Below, piece by piece: positions 37,563 through 46,875 of a stretch of 64,000 nucleotides of DNA; position 1 is the first letter of the stretch, and each line of letters opens with the position of its first letter. Origin of the DNA: Pleionea litopenaei (lineage in GTDB: Bacteria; Pseudomonadota; Gammaproteobacteria; Enterobacterales; Kangiellaceae). The notes below the pieces were generated by a model that ran no database searches, was not told the origin of the DNA, and saw only the letters and a program-made list of their open reading frames with translations. A program made the position numbers and the translations under genes. The stretch lies in NCBI RefSeq assembly GCF_031198435.1, contig NZ_CP133548.1, forward strand, positions 2,576,001-2,640,000, read 5' to 3'.

Positions 37563-38705
37563 TTAGAAGGGGTTTTCATCGGTTTCTTCTAAACTCATGC
37601 TTGCCGCAGCACCAGAACCAATCTGCAATTCAGGATCGCTCTCTGAACTGTCTAGTTTGATCATCAAGCGTAAATCATTTGGCGAGTCGGCATGATGAAG
37701 CGCATCTTCGTAAGTAACTTCACCGCTTTTAAATAGTCGAAACAGTGCTTGGTCAAAGGTTTGCATACCGTGTTCAGTGGACTTAGCCATTAAGTCTTTG
37801 ATCAAATGCATTTCACCTTTACGAATATGATCGGCCACCAAAGGTGTATTAATCAATACTTCAATCGCGGCGCGACGGCCTTTACCGTCGGGTGTCGGAA
37901 TTAACTGCTGAGCAATAACCGCACGTAAATTTAACGACAAATCCAACAGCAATTGATTTCGCTTTTCTTCAGGAAAGAAGTGAATGATTCGATCGAGTGC
38001 CTGGTTTGCGTTGTTCGCATGCAAAGTACACATACACAGATGCCCAGTTTCGGCAAAAGCCACTGCGTAATCCATGGTTTCAGACGTTCGTACCTCACCA
38101 ATCAGAATAACGTCAGGCGCTTGTCGTAACGTATTTTTCAACGCGGTTTCAAAGGAGTCAGTATCAATACCCACTTCACGCTGGGTAATAATGCATTTGT
38201 TATGTTGATGAACAAATTCAATCGGATCTTCAATGGTAATGATGTGACCAGTGGTGGTCATATTGCGATATCCAATCATGGCCGCCAAAGAGGTTGATTT
38301 ACCCGTACCGGTCGCACCGACAAAAATAATCAGTCCACGCTTGGTGAGTGAGAGTTTCTTTAACACGGTTGGCAAACGCAATTCATCTAGCGTCGGGATA
38401 GTCGTTTCAATTCGACGCAAGACCATACCCACTTCATTTCGTTGCTGGAACGCGCTAACCCGGAATCGACCAATACCGGATGCGCTAATCGCAAAGTTAC
38501 ACTCGTGACCGCGAGCAAATTCTCGTCGCTGTTCCTCATTCATAACCGAAAGAACAACTTCTCGAGCTTTCTCGCCATTCAATGCCCGTTGTGTAACCGG
38601 CATGATTTTTCCATTTATTTTGATTGAAGGTGGAATGCCAGCGGTAATAAATAAATCCGAGGCTTTCTTTTGCACCATCAATTTTAAAAGAGCTTCAAAA
38701 TCCAT
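37563..38705 (-). CDS. pilU: Type IV pilus retraction ATPase PilU
   Basis: PilT-like hexameric ATPase that assists retraction together with PilT. 380 aa: N-terminal PAS-like domain (about 1-100, SDLFITAGIPPSIKINGKI), Walker A GATGTGKST, Asp box TIEDPIEFVH, Walker B VILIGEVRT, and His box GHLCMCTLHANN. The PilT-specific AIRNLIRE motif is absent (the region reads LVADHIRKGEMHL), which separates it from the neighbour. It follows pilT by 25 bp on the minus strand. Confidence 0.95.
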   Translation of the reverse strand: MDFEALLKLMVQKKASDLFITAGIPPSIKINGKIMPVTQRALNGEKAREVVLSVMNEEQRREFARGHECNFAISASGIGRFRVSAFQQRNEVGMVLRRIETTIPTLDELRLPTVLKKLSLTKRGLIIFVGATGTGKSTSLAAMIGYRNMTTTGHIITIEDPIEFVHQHNKCIITQREVGIDTDSFETALKNTLRQAPDVILIGEVRTSETMDYAVAFAETGHLCMCTLHANNANQALDRIIHFFPEEKRNQLLLDLSLNLRAVIAQQLIPTPDGKGRRAAIEVLINTPLVADHIRKGEMHLIKDLMAKSTEHGMQTFDQALFRLFKSGEVTYEDALHHADSPNDLRLMIKLDSSESDPELQIGSGAAASMSLEETDENPF

Positions 38706-38730
38706 TCGTTGGATCCTCTAAATCGAGCAG

Positions 38731-39765
38731 TTAAAAATCTTCTTTGGTCTTGGCTTTCTCACGAGCATCTTGTCGCGTAATCAAGCCCTTCGCGAGGAGG
38801 TCTTTTAGACACTGATCAAGTGTTTGCATCCCGTGTTGCGCACCCGTTTGAATCGAGCTGTACATCTGCGCGATTTTATCTTCACGAATCAAGTTACGAA
38901 TCGCTGGCGTACCGACCATTATTTCGTGCGCCGCGACACGGCCACCGCCGACTTTTTTCAATAATGTCTGAGAAATTACCGCCATCAATGATTCAGATAA
39001 CATCGAACGAACCATGTCTTTTTCAGCAGCAGGGAAAACGTCGACAATACGGTCAATGGTTTTGGCGGCGGATGACGTATGCAGAGTACCAAACACCAAA
39101 TGCCCCGTTTCTGCGGCAGTCAATGCCAAACGAATCGTTTCAAGGTCACGCATCTCACCAACTAGGATGATGTCAGGATCTTCCCGTAGCGCTGAGCGCA
39201 ATGCTTCATTAAAGCCTAGCGTATCACGATGAACTTCACGCTGGTTAATCAAACAGCGCTTACTTTCGTGCACAAATTCGATGGGGTCCTCGACCGTCAA
39301 AATATGTCCGTAATCGTTGTCATTGATGTAATCAATCATTCCTGCAAGCGTGGTACTTTTACCTGAACCAGTAGGTCCTGTGACGAGTACTAAGCCACGA
39401 GGGTGCATACAGATTTCTTTAAAAACAGCCGGCGCCCCTAACTCTTCGAGGGTTAAAACTTGCGATGGGATGGTACGAAATACCGCACCCGCTCCGCGAT
39501 TGTGGTTAAATGCATTAACACGAAAACGCGCGATACCTGGTAATTCGAATGAGAAGTCAGTTTCTAAAAACTCTTCAAAGTCTTTACGCTGCTTATCGTT
39601 CATGATGTCATAAACAAGGCTATGTACCGTTTTATGATCAAGAGGCGGCACATTAATTCGGCGCACATCGCCATCGACACGAATCATCGGCGGCAGGCCT
39701 GCCGATAAGTGCAAATCCGATGCTTTGTTCTTAACACTAAAAGCAAGTAACTCAGTAATATCCAT
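38731..39765 (-). CDS. pilT: Type IV pilus retraction ATPase PilT
   Basis: Main twitching-motility retraction motor. 344 aa: ASDLHLSAGLPPMIRVDGDV, Walker A GPTGSGKST, Asp box TVEDPIEFVHESKRC, Walker B IILVGEMRD, His box GHLVFGTLHTSSA and the retraction motif AIRNLIRED. First gene of pilT-pilU and divergent from yggS, the conserved gammaproteobacterial order. It works with the Pil-Chp genes earlier in the window. Confidence 0.97.
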   Translation of the reverse strand: MDITELLAFSVKNKASDLHLSAGLPPMIRVDGDVRRINVPPLDHKTVHSLVYDIMNDKQRKDFEEFLETDFSFELPGIARFRVNAFNHNRGAGAVFRTIPSQVLTLEELGAPAVFKEICMHPRGLVLVTGPTGSGKSTTLAGMIDYINDNDYGHILTVEDPIEFVHESKRCLINQREVHRDTLGFNEALRSALREDPDIILVGEMRDLETIRLALTAAETGHLVFGTLHTSSAAKTIDRIVDVFPAAEKDMVRSMLSESLMAVISQTLLKKVGGGRVAAHEIMVGTPAIRNLIREDKIAQMYSSIQTGAQHGMQTLDQCLKDLLAKGLITRQDAREKAKTKEDF

Positions 39766-39964
39766 CAGTTTTAACCCCGGAAAAATTGATGATTACAGCA
39801 TTGGGTAATCTTTTATTCGTTGCTGTCGCGACCCTTATTCAATAGCATTTAATCCGCTATTTCAGTCAACTCGTAAAAAACAGGTAAAATCCGTCACTAT
39901 AGTTTAGACCCTTATAAAGAGTTCGACGTAACCAATTCATCAAACGAGTGAGTAAATTACTATT

Positions 39965-40675
39965 ATGACCATCGCTGACAATTTACATCAGGTCCAGCAA
40001 CAAATTGAAGATGCCAGTAAAAAGGCTTCACGAACTGCTAACTCTGTCACATTGTTAGCAGTGAGTAAAGCTCAAGAAATCAATAAGATAGAACAACTTT
40101 ATCAAGCTGGCCAAAAACTGTTCGGTGAGAGTTACCTCTCTGAAGCCATCGATAAAATAACTGCGCTACAACATCTTGATATTGAATGGCACTTTATTGG
40201 GCCCATCCAGAGTAACAAAACTCGCGACATTGCCAGCCATTTCAGCTGGGTTCAAAGTGTCGATCGCGAAAAAATTGCTAAGCGACTGAACGACCAGCGC
40301 CCGGATGATCGGCCAGCGCTTCAGGTGTTGGCGCAAGTTAACTTGTTTGCCGAAGCAAGCAAGCAGGGAAGTGATGCTGCCAGTATCGAAAACCTGCTTA
40401 GCTTTATTTCTGACCAACCCAATCTAACGCTACGAGGGATCATGAGCATTCCCCCTGCAACCGCTGATCATGGGCAACAGCGAGAGCAATTTGCGAAAAT
40501 CGCCGAGGTTTACCAACAGATGCGAATGCAGTTTCCAAGCATAGACACCCTTTCAATTGGCATGTCAGGTGATATGATCGCAGCCATCGAGCAGGGCAGC
40601 ACCATGGTTCGAGTGGGGACCGCATTATTTGGTGAACGCCCAGCAAACTGGAAACAAAAACTAAAGGCGAATTAA
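39965..40675 (+). CDS. yggS: PLP homeostasis protein YggS (PLPBP)
   Basis: PLP-binding single-barrel protein that buffers pyridoxal phosphate and affects amino-acid pools; it has no known catalytic activity. PLP lysine in LLAVSKAQEINKIEQLYQ, then FGESYLSEAIDKI, EWHFIGPIQSNKT, and the phosphate-binding LSIGMSGDMIAAIEQGSTMVRVGTALFG. 236 aa. Its stop touches the proC start. Confidence 0.96.
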   Translation: MTIADNLHQVQQQIEDASKKASRTANSVTLLAVSKAQEINKIEQLYQAGQKLFGESYLSEAIDKITALQHLDIEWHFIGPIQSNKTRDIASHFSWVQSVDREKIAKRLNDQRPDDRPALQVLAQVNLFAEASKQGSDAASIENLLSFISDQPNLTLRGIMSIPPATADHGQQREQFAKIAEVYQQMRMQFPSIDTLSIGMSGDMIAAIEQGSTMVRVGTALFGERPANWKQKLKAN

Positions 40676-41497
40676 ATGACAGTATCACTCGAGCAATCCA
40701 CCATTGGTTTTATTGGCGCAGGTAATATGGCCGGGGCCATTGCCCGAGGCCTAGTAAAGAAGGGCCATGATCCGCAACGAATCATTATGTCGAATCGTAG
40801 CAGCGGCAAGCTCGAGGCACTTCAGCAAGAACTAGGGATCCGCATCACCACCAATAATCAAGACGTCTGTCGTTCGGCCAATGTGGTGCTTCTCTCAGTG
40901 AAGCCACAAATGATGAAAGATGCGCTTGCGGGCCTCGACTTTACTTCCGTTGACTGCGCCATTTCGGTGGCGGCAGGCCTACCTGTTGCGAAACTTATCG
41001 AGTTTACCGCTGAGCAAGTGGCCATCATTCGCAGCATGCCAAACACGCCGTCTATTGAGCTATGTGGTGCAACTGGGTTATATGCGAGTCAATCGGTTCG
41101 AGAGCAACATCAACGCGCAGCAGAGTATGTCTTTGGTGCCGTCGGCGAGTTCGCTTGGGTGGATGACGAAGGGTTAATGGATACAGTAACCGCTCTGGCA
41201 GGCTCATCTCCCGCGTATTTTTTCCGCTTTATGGAAACCTTAATAGATGCTGGCGTTAAGCAAGGAATGGATCAAGATACCGCTCGTAAGCTGGTGGTAC
41301 AAAGTGCCCTTGGCGCAGCAACACTGATTAAAAACCACCCCGACATCGCCATTAGTGAACGTCGTATTCAAGTGACATCACCTAATGGCACAACAGCCGC
41401 CGCACTGGATAGCTTAGAAGAGAGTGGGATCGCCACCATGGCTGAAGCTGCCGTGAATGCCGCCGTAAAACGCGGAAAAGAATTATCGCAAAGTTAG
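40676..41497 (+). CDS. proC: Pyrroline-5-carboxylate reductase
   Basis: Last step of proline synthesis, reducing P5C with NAD(P)H. 273 aa: Rossmann motif IGFIGAGNMAGAIARGL, SVKPQMMKDAL, IIRSMPNTPSIELCGATGLYA, and the signature ALAGSSPAYFFRFMETLIDAGVKQGM-type block with TSPNGTTAAALDSLEESG. Start codon follows the yggS stop with no gap, so translation is coupled. Confidence 0.97.
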   Translation: MTVSLEQSTIGFIGAGNMAGAIARGLVKKGHDPQRIIMSNRSSGKLEALQQELGIRITTNNQDVCRSANVVLLSVKPQMMKDALAGLDFTSVDCAISVAAGLPVAKLIEFTAEQVAIIRSMPNTPSIELCGATGLYASQSVREQHQRAAEYVFGAVGEFAWVDDEGLMDTVTALAGSSPAYFFRFMETLIDAGVKQGMDQDTARKLVVQSALGAATLIKNHPDIAISERRIQVTSPNGTTAAALDSLEESGIATMAEAAVNAAVKRGKELSQS

Positions 41498-41559
41498 TGA
41501 ATTTGCGTACAATGCATTGATTTTGTTGATATTAGGCCCCACATACAGCGAATAAAGCG

Positions 41560-41612
41560 CTGATAACTCTGATGTTGAATAGTATAGCTCTGATGTTGAA
41601 CAGTGTTATCAG
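41560..41612 (+). repeat. Direct and inverted repeats between proC and yggT
   Basis: CTCTGATGTTGAAYAG occurs at 41567 and 41588, and CTGATAAC (41560-41567) pairs with GTTATCAG (41605-41612) around them. This may be a weak long-loop hairpin or a slippage duplication; no T-run follows. Confidence 0.45.
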
Positions 41613-41652
41613 GTGTTAAAAAATTGGATGATTTACGAGTAACGAGAATTAA

Positions 41653-42234
41653 ATGCAAACTATACTGCTGATCGTTTTTTACCTTATCAAGTTATACGCG
41701 TCTGTCGTTCTATTGCGTTTTTTCATGCAATATTTTCGCGTGGACTTTTACAATCCGTTTGCACAAACCATTGTCCAATTAACCAACCCAACCCTAAAGC
41801 CGCTGCGTCGAGTGATCCCTGGATATAGGGGACTCGATATTGCGAGTCTCGTTCTCGCTTTTTTGCTCACAACCGTGATGCTTTCTCTGGCGTTTAATCT
41901 TTGGGGTTTGTTTACACTTACTAACTTACCTAAATTAGCCATTATATTTGTCCTACAATTTTTCTATACTTTGCTAAACCTGTTTTTCTATTTATTAATT
42001 GGTCGAATCATTGTCAGCTTTATCATGATGGCGGCAGGGTCTTACCAAGCAAACCCTTTTGCAAGTATGTTAGTACAACTTACTCAGCCCTTTATGACCC
42101 CCTTTCAACGGATCATTCCTCCCATCGGAATGCTCGATTTATCACCAATTTTGGTCTTTTTGCTCATCCGACTCACTCAAGAGGGATTACAGTACGTAGC
42201 GTCATACATTTTCCCGGGATTAGGCTTGTTGTAA
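41653..42234 (+). CDS. yggT: YggT family membrane protein
   Basis: Conserved inner-membrane protein with two YggT repeats, linked to cell envelope or osmotic functions but biochemically undefined. 193 aa. Each half has helix-loop-helix with the recurring FYNPFAQTIVQLTNPTLKPLRRVIP and its twin NPFASMLVQLTQPFMTPFQRIIP. It follows proC at 155 bp, the usual gammaproteobacterial context. Confidence 0.93.
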   Translation: MQTILLIVFYLIKLYASVVLLRFFMQYFRVDFYNPFAQTIVQLTNPTLKPLRRVIPGYRGLDIASLVLAFLLTTVMLSLAFNLWGLFTLTNLPKLAIIFVLQFFYTLLNLFFYLLIGRIIVSFIMMAAGSYQANPFASMLVQLTQPFMTPFQRIIPPIGMLDLSPILVFLLIRLTQEGLQYVASYIFPGLGLL

Positions 42235-42417
42235 CAGGGAGCTGCATTTTTTACTTGGCAGCGTGCGATAAACTTAAGATAATTTCTGACAAAATGTATG
42301 CAAGGTCACGTTTTTACAGAAATTTTCTGCTAGAATCACTGGTTACTATTTGTTCAAACGTTGGCAAAACACACTATCTAACTAGCGCGCTTGCCTTTAC
42401 TACGGGATCCCTCACGC

Positions 42418-44385
42418 ATGGCCGACAATCAATTTACGCAGTCTGTAAACGAGTTTGAGCGCTGGAAAAGCGTCATCGCCAAAGAAATGAAAGGATTTCG
42501 TCTATGGTTGCGGCGCAATCAGCTAAGCGACGAGCAAAGCGATAAACGCATTCGAGCAATGCTTGAAACGCTCGACAGTGAATACTTGACCATTGCTTTT
42601 GCCGGTGAGTTCTCTCGCGGAAAAACCGAGCTTATCAATGCCATTTTCTTCTCTGATTATGGGCAACGCATTTTACCGTCACAAGCCGGTCGAACCACGA
42701 TGTGCCCCACTGAATTATTTTTCGATGCGCAACAACAAAAAAATTATTTACGACTGCTGCCGATTGAAACCCGACTTCAAGACACTTCGTTAACCGATTA
42801 CCGTGATATGCCCAACCATTGGGTTGAGATCCCCTTAGTCACCAACGAAGCTGAAGAAATGGCGCAGGCCATGCAAAGCATTACCCAGACTAAATCGGTT
42901 TCGCGAGCCGAAGCGCTTGAGCTTGGGTTCGACGCGACCATGCTCGACGAAGATGAATTCAATCCTGAAAAAGTCGAAATACCAGCATGGCGCCACGCCA
43001 TGGTCAGTTTTTCGCATCCATTATTACAACAAGGCTTACGTATCGTTGATACACCAGGGCTAAATGCACTGGGTAGTGAGCCAGAGTTAACTTATCAGTT
43101 GCTACCACAAGCGCAAGCCGTTGTGTTTGTGCTTGCCGCTGATGCCGGGGTAACGGCGAGTGATTTACAAATCTGGGAAGATCATATTGAGCAATTGAAA
43201 AATCGACCTAACCTAGGTTTGTACGCAGTTCTCAACAAAATCGATGTTCTTTGGGACGAAATCAGCGGGCGTAAAAAGACTGAGAAAGCCATTAACCGTG
43301 TGATCCGTCAAACATCACGCCACTTGAAAATTCCTGAAACCGACATCTTGCCGGTGTCGGCCCAGAAAGCCTTGCTCGGACGTATTCGCGACGATAAGGC
43401 CTTGTTACTGCGCAGCCAGATTGATGATGTCGAAGCGGTTCTCTCTGAGACCATTTTGGGCAATAAAGAAGCGGTCATGTGGGATAACGTTATCGCTGAA
43501 TCAACGCGATTAATTGAAGATGCGCAGCAAGTCCTCAAAAGCCGCAAAGAACAAATCGAAAAGCAGCAAGATGAAATCAAAGGCATTCGAGGTAATAACG
43601 AATCGCAATTACAAGACTTGGTCGATAAAAGCCGTGATGCTCAAGCCGAGTTTAAAAAGCGCCACTTGGCTCTAAAGCCGAGCCAACGTCTACTTGAGCG
43701 CCAAGCCGATGTGCTGATCAATGCCGTTGGCAAAGAGCATTTTGACGAAATCATTCAGCGCACGCTGCACGAAATGGTTGAAAGTAAGACCAGTGTCGGC
43801 ATGATGCGCACGTCACGTCGCTTCTTCCAAGCTGTCGAAGGCATGATGAACGAGTTTTGCCGAGAAGCAGAGTTGACCAATAAAATGGCCGAGTCGATGT
43901 ATGCAAAGTTTTCTCGCGACTTCGAAGTCGAATTGCTTGAAGCTCGGTATTTGAAAGGCAAGATCTACCGTCGCCAGTTGCAACAAATTCTCGATGAGTC
44001 GAGCCAACTCAATCGCAATTTAATGTTAACTTTGACCGAGCAAAGCGTTGCCGTTAAGCGCTTTTTCGCTACCTCCGTCAACCATATTGCGATGTTCTTC
44101 AAGAAGTTACGTGTTGACGTACGCCAATGGTCTCGCGAAGTGATGTTACCGCTCATTCAACAGGTGAACTCACTAAAAGAAACCCTCGACTCAAACCACC
44201 AGCAATTGCTTGCCTTGCAACACAACGAGGCGACGGTTGAAGGCCGCCTAAAGGCTTTGAAAACCTTGGTTTTTGAGCTCGACACAGAGATTCACAATGC
44301 ACAACAATCTCTAGAAAAACTGCGGCAATCGGCCCCAAAAAAGTCGTCGAGTAATGTTGTCGAATTAGCTACCGCACGTCGCTAA
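42418..44385 (+). CDS. Dynamin-like GTPase family protein
   Basis: Large GTPase predicted to act on membranes. Start chosen at ATG 42418 (MADNQFTQSV); the TTG nine codons upstream lacks support. The G domain occupies about residues 55-310: P-loop GEFSRGKT (63-70), a G2-type Thr in AGRTTMCPTE, G3 DTPGLNALG and G4 NKID. After it comes about 340 aa of helices and coiled coil, with KSRKEQIEKQQDEIKGI and a C-terminal SLKETLDSNHQQLLALQ helix, as in bacterial dynamin-like proteins. No clear transmembrane span. 655 aa. Standing alone between yggT and the DUF4426 gene. Its target is unknown; relatives such as CrfC or LeoA suggest chromosome positioning or vesiculation, but this is weak. Confidence 0.82.
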   Translation: MADNQFTQSVNEFERWKSVIAKEMKGFRLWLRRNQLSDEQSDKRIRAMLETLDSEYLTIAFAGEFSRGKTELINAIFFSDYGQRILPSQAGRTTMCPTELFFDAQQQKNYLRLLPIETRLQDTSLTDYRDMPNHWVEIPLVTNEAEEMAQAMQSITQTKSVSRAEALELGFDATMLDEDEFNPEKVEIPAWRHAMVSFSHPLLQQGLRIVDTPGLNALGSEPELTYQLLPQAQAVVFVLAADAGVTASDLQIWEDHIEQLKNRPNLGLYAVLNKIDVLWDEISGRKKTEKAINRVIRQTSRHLKIPETDILPVSAQKALLGRIRDDKALLLRSQIDDVEAVLSETILGNKEAVMWDNVIAESTRLIEDAQQVLKSRKEQIEKQQDEIKGIRGNNESQLQDLVDKSRDAQAEFKKRHLALKPSQRLLERQADVLINAVGKEHFDEIIQRTLHEMVESKTSVGMMRTSRRFFQAVEGMMNEFCREAELTNKMAESMYAKFSRDFEVELLEARYLKGKIYRRQLQQILDESSQLNRNLMLTLTEQSVAVKRFFATSVNHIAMFFKKLRVDVRQWSREVMLPLIQQVNSLKETLDSNHQQLLALQHNEATVEGRLKALKTLVFELDTEIHNAQQSLEKLRQSAPKKSSSNVVELATARR

Positions 44386-44441
44386 ACTATTTTTATCTCG
44401 CTATAATTCATTTCTTACAAGCTCCAACACGTTAGCTTAAT

Positions 44442-44467
44442 GAGCAATCGCCTTCTGGCGGTTGCTC
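44442..44467 (+). terminator. Hairpin after the dynamin-like gene
   Basis: GAGCAATCGCC / GGCGGTTGCTC, an 11-bp stem with one G-U pair and a TTCT loop, lies 57 bp past the stop. No clear U-run, so it is only a candidate terminator. Confidence 0.55.
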
Positions 44468-44521
44468 CAATACATTGATTCTTAACTAAAATTCATACGC
44501 ATTCCTGCCGAGGAGGCTACG

Positions 44522-44959
44522 ATGAAACGACTTCAATCACTCTTACTTTGGGCTTTTGCGATCTCAAGTTTTGCGCTTTATGCCGATGACGAGTTTAGTA
44601 AAGATGTCGGGCCGTATATTGTTCACTACAGTGTTTTTAACAGTGACTTTTTAACACCAGAGGTGGCCCGACAATACGGCCTCACTCGCTCTAAGTCGCT
44701 CGCATTGATCAATGTTTCCATCATCGACAAAGCAACTCAACAAGGTATTTCTGCGAGTGTCCGAGGCAACGCCTATAACCTTGCAGGCCAAAATAAGTCG
44801 CTGGCATTTAAAGAAATTAAAGAGCAAAACGCGATTTATTACATTGCGAACTTTCGCTTTTCAAACGAAGAGCGACTTAGCTTCAAATTAATTATCAGCC
44901 CAGACGGCAGTACGGACGAATACGCGGTTGATTTTACGAAGACGGTTTACGTCAATTAA
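44522..44959 (+). CDS. Periplasmic DUF4426 domain protein
   Basis: 145 aa with a signal peptide (about residues 1-21, ending FALYA) and one DUF4426 beta-sandwich: VGPYIVHYSVFNSDFLTPEVARQYGL, RSKSLALINVSI, and KLIISPDGSTDEYAVDF near the end. The family is common in gammaproteobacteria next to proC/yggT/rdgB and has no known function. GAGGAGG lies 6 bp before the ATG. Confidence 0.85.
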   Translation: MKRLQSLLLWAFAISSFALYADDEFSKDVGPYIVHYSVFNSDFLTPEVARQYGLTRSKSLALINVSIIDKATQQGISASVRGNAYNLAGQNKSLAFKEIKEQNAIYYIANFRFSNEERLSFKLIISPDGSTDEYAVDFTKTVYVN

Positions 44960-45002
44960 CCTTGCTCTGACTCTCGTTTGCTCGGCCAATCCTCGATATA
45001 AT

Positions 45003-45033
45003 AAGCGCCACGATCATTTCTCCTGTGGCGCTT
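45003..45033 (+). promoter_or_regulatory. Inverted repeat abutting the rdgB start codon
   Basis: The perfect 9-bp stem AAGCGCCAC / GTGGCGCTT with a 13-nt loop ends one base before the rdgB ATG. It could terminate the DUF4426 transcript or hide the rdgB initiation region; no Shine-Dalgarno is visible there. Confidence 0.5.
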
Positions 45034-45034
45034 A

Positions 45035-45676
45035 ATGCACTCTACTACTGACTCTCAAATCACTTATCCTGAAAAAATTGTCCTCGCCAGTGGCAATAAG
45101 AAGAAAGTGAATGAATTGCAGCAAATGCTTCAAGCCTTTGATTGCCAGATTATTCCTCAACGTGAATTATCTATCGATGACGCCATAGAAGATGGCTTAT
45201 CGTTCGTTGAAAATGCCATCAAAAAAGCCCGACATGCCTGTCAGAAAAGCGGTTTACCTGCCATTGCTGACGACTCGGGCATTGAGGTTGATGCGCTTAA
45301 TGGGCAGCCAGGTATCTACTCCGCACGTTTTGCTGGCACACCCAGCTCTGATTCCGCCAATAATCAAAAGCTGCTTGAAGCACTGCACGGAAAGCCTCGA
45401 CAGCTCCGTTCAGCTCGCTATCGCTGTGTGATTGTCTATATGCGCCATGAATTCGATCCTATGCCATTTATCGCGTCTGGCACTTGGGAGGGTCGTATAC
45501 TTGAGAAGCCTATAGGCGATGGTGGTTTTGGCTACGATCCTTTGTTTTTTTGTGCTCAATGGGGCAAAAGTGCCGCTGAGATAACCCCAGAGCAAAAGCA
45601 ACAGGTCAGTCACCGCGGACAAGCGCTAAAACAGCTACAGCAGTGGTTTCAAAGCCAACACAACGTCTCATGTTAG
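45035..45676 (+). CDS. rdgB: XTP/dITP pyrophosphatase (RdgB/HAM1 family)
   Basis: Removes deaminated purine nucleotides (ITP, XTP) from the pool to prevent misincorporation. 213 aa: substrate loop IVLASGNKKKVNELQQML, ADDSGIEVDALNGQPGIYSARFAG, and the C-terminal GDGGFGYDPLFF and SHRGQAL motifs. The N terminus is about 13 residues longer than typical members (which start just before KIVLAS); no later ATG exists, so ATG 45035 is the best start despite the lack of an RBS. Overlaps hemW by 7 bp. Confidence 0.94.
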   Translation: MHSTTDSQITYPEKIVLASGNKKKVNELQQMLQAFDCQIIPQRELSIDDAIEDGLSFVENAIKKARHACQKSGLPAIADDSGIEVDALNGQPGIYSARFAGTPSSDSANNQKLLEALHGKPRQLRSARYRCVIVYMRHEFDPMPFIASGTWEGRILEKPIGDGGFGYDPLFFCAQWGKSAAEITPEQKQQVSHRGQALKQLQQWFQSQHNVSC

Positions 45677-46869
45677 CACTGACCAGTCTGCCACCCCTCG
45701 CTCTGTACATCCACGTTCCTTGGTGTGTGCGCAAGTGTCCTTATTGTGACTTTAACTCGCACAAGGCACCCAGCGAGTTGCCAGAGCAAGATTACGTCGA
45801 TGCATTACTCAAGGATCTCTCTGAGCAATTACCGCAAGTTTGGGGACGTCGCTTAAGCAGCATCTTTATTGGCGGTGGAACCCCAAGTTTGCTCAGCGGC
45901 GAACAAATGAGTCGACTGCTTTCAAATATTCGAGCACTACTGCCTTTTAACCACGATATTGAAATTACCCTAGAAGCTAACCCCGGGACTGCCGAAGCCA
46001 ATAAGTTTGCCGAGTTCTTTCAAGCAGGGGTTAACCGATTATCGATTGGTATTCAATCATTTAACGATGAGCACCTAAAAGCTCTTGGGCGTATACACTC
46101 GAGTGCCGAAGCATTAAAAGCCATCGAATACGCTCACAATGCTGGGTTTGAGCGAATTAATCTAGACCTGATGCATGGTTTACCTGGGCAGTCGGCAAAG
46201 CAAGCCGAGCAAGACATTCAAACAGCGCTGCAGCAAGGCACGGAACACTTGTCTTGGTACCAACTGACGCTTGAACCCAATACCCTATTTTATGCGCAAC
46301 CGCCGCAACTGCCACAAGACGACACACTCATCGACATTCAAGAAGTAGGGGAAGCACTACTGAGCGACGGTGGGTTTGAGCGCTACGAAGTCTCCGCCTA
46401 CTCAAAGACCCCTTCGGCACGTTCTAGGCATAACCTCAATTACTGGAACTTTGGCGACTATCTTGCGATTGGCGCTGGAGCACACGGAAAAATAACACTG
46501 CCGGCCGACGGCCAAATTATTCGCTATAACCAGTATCGTAATCCGAAAGATTATTTAGACTCGGGCAAACCCTTCACCCGTGAACGTCTGGCCATCGTTG
46601 AAAGAGAACTGCCATTAGAATTTATGATGAATGCACTGCGCTTATTATTACCGGTTCCGAAAAGATTTTTTACTGAGCGTACAGGCTTGCCGTTGGAAGT
46701 TATTCGCAAACCGCTCGACCATGCCATAAGCAAAGGATTAGTAGCAGAAAGCGAGCAGACGATTCAGGTGACGGAAGTAGGTACTAACTATCTCAATGAC
46801 TTATTGGCGCTATTTATGCCTGACCAGGTCAAATTAGCAGAGCCCATCAACATCATTAATTTATCGTAA
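45670..46869 (+). CDS. hemW: Radical SAM haem chaperone HemW
   Basis: Radical SAM protein that binds and delivers haem (formerly thought to be a coproporphyrinogen oxidase). Start chosen at ATG 45670, overlapping the rdgB stop; the GTG nine codons earlier is less likely. Cysteines C19, C23 and C26 in PWCVRKCPYCDF form the 4Fe-4S site; then GGGTPSLLSGEQ, LEANPGTAEANK, GVNRLSIGIQSFND and NLDLMHGLPGQ. 399 aa. Follows rdgB as in E. coli. Confidence 0.95.
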   Translation: MLALTSLPPLALYIHVPWCVRKCPYCDFNSHKAPSELPEQDYVDALLKDLSEQLPQVWGRRLSSIFIGGGTPSLLSGEQMSRLLSNIRALLPFNHDIEITLEANPGTAEANKFAEFFQAGVNRLSIGIQSFNDEHLKALGRIHSSAEALKAIEYAHNAGFERINLDLMHGLPGQSAKQAEQDIQTALQQGTEHLSWYQLTLEPNTLFYAQPPQLPQDDTLIDIQEVGEALLSDGGFERYEVSAYSKTPSARSRHNLNYWNFGDYLAIGAGAHGKITLPADGQIIRYNQYRNPKDYLDSGKPFTRERLAIVERELPLEFMMNALRLLLPVPKRFFTERTGLPLEVIRKPLDHAISKGLVAESEQTIQVTEVGTNYLNDLLALFMPDQVKLAEPINIINLS

Positions 46870-46875
46870 TACCGA

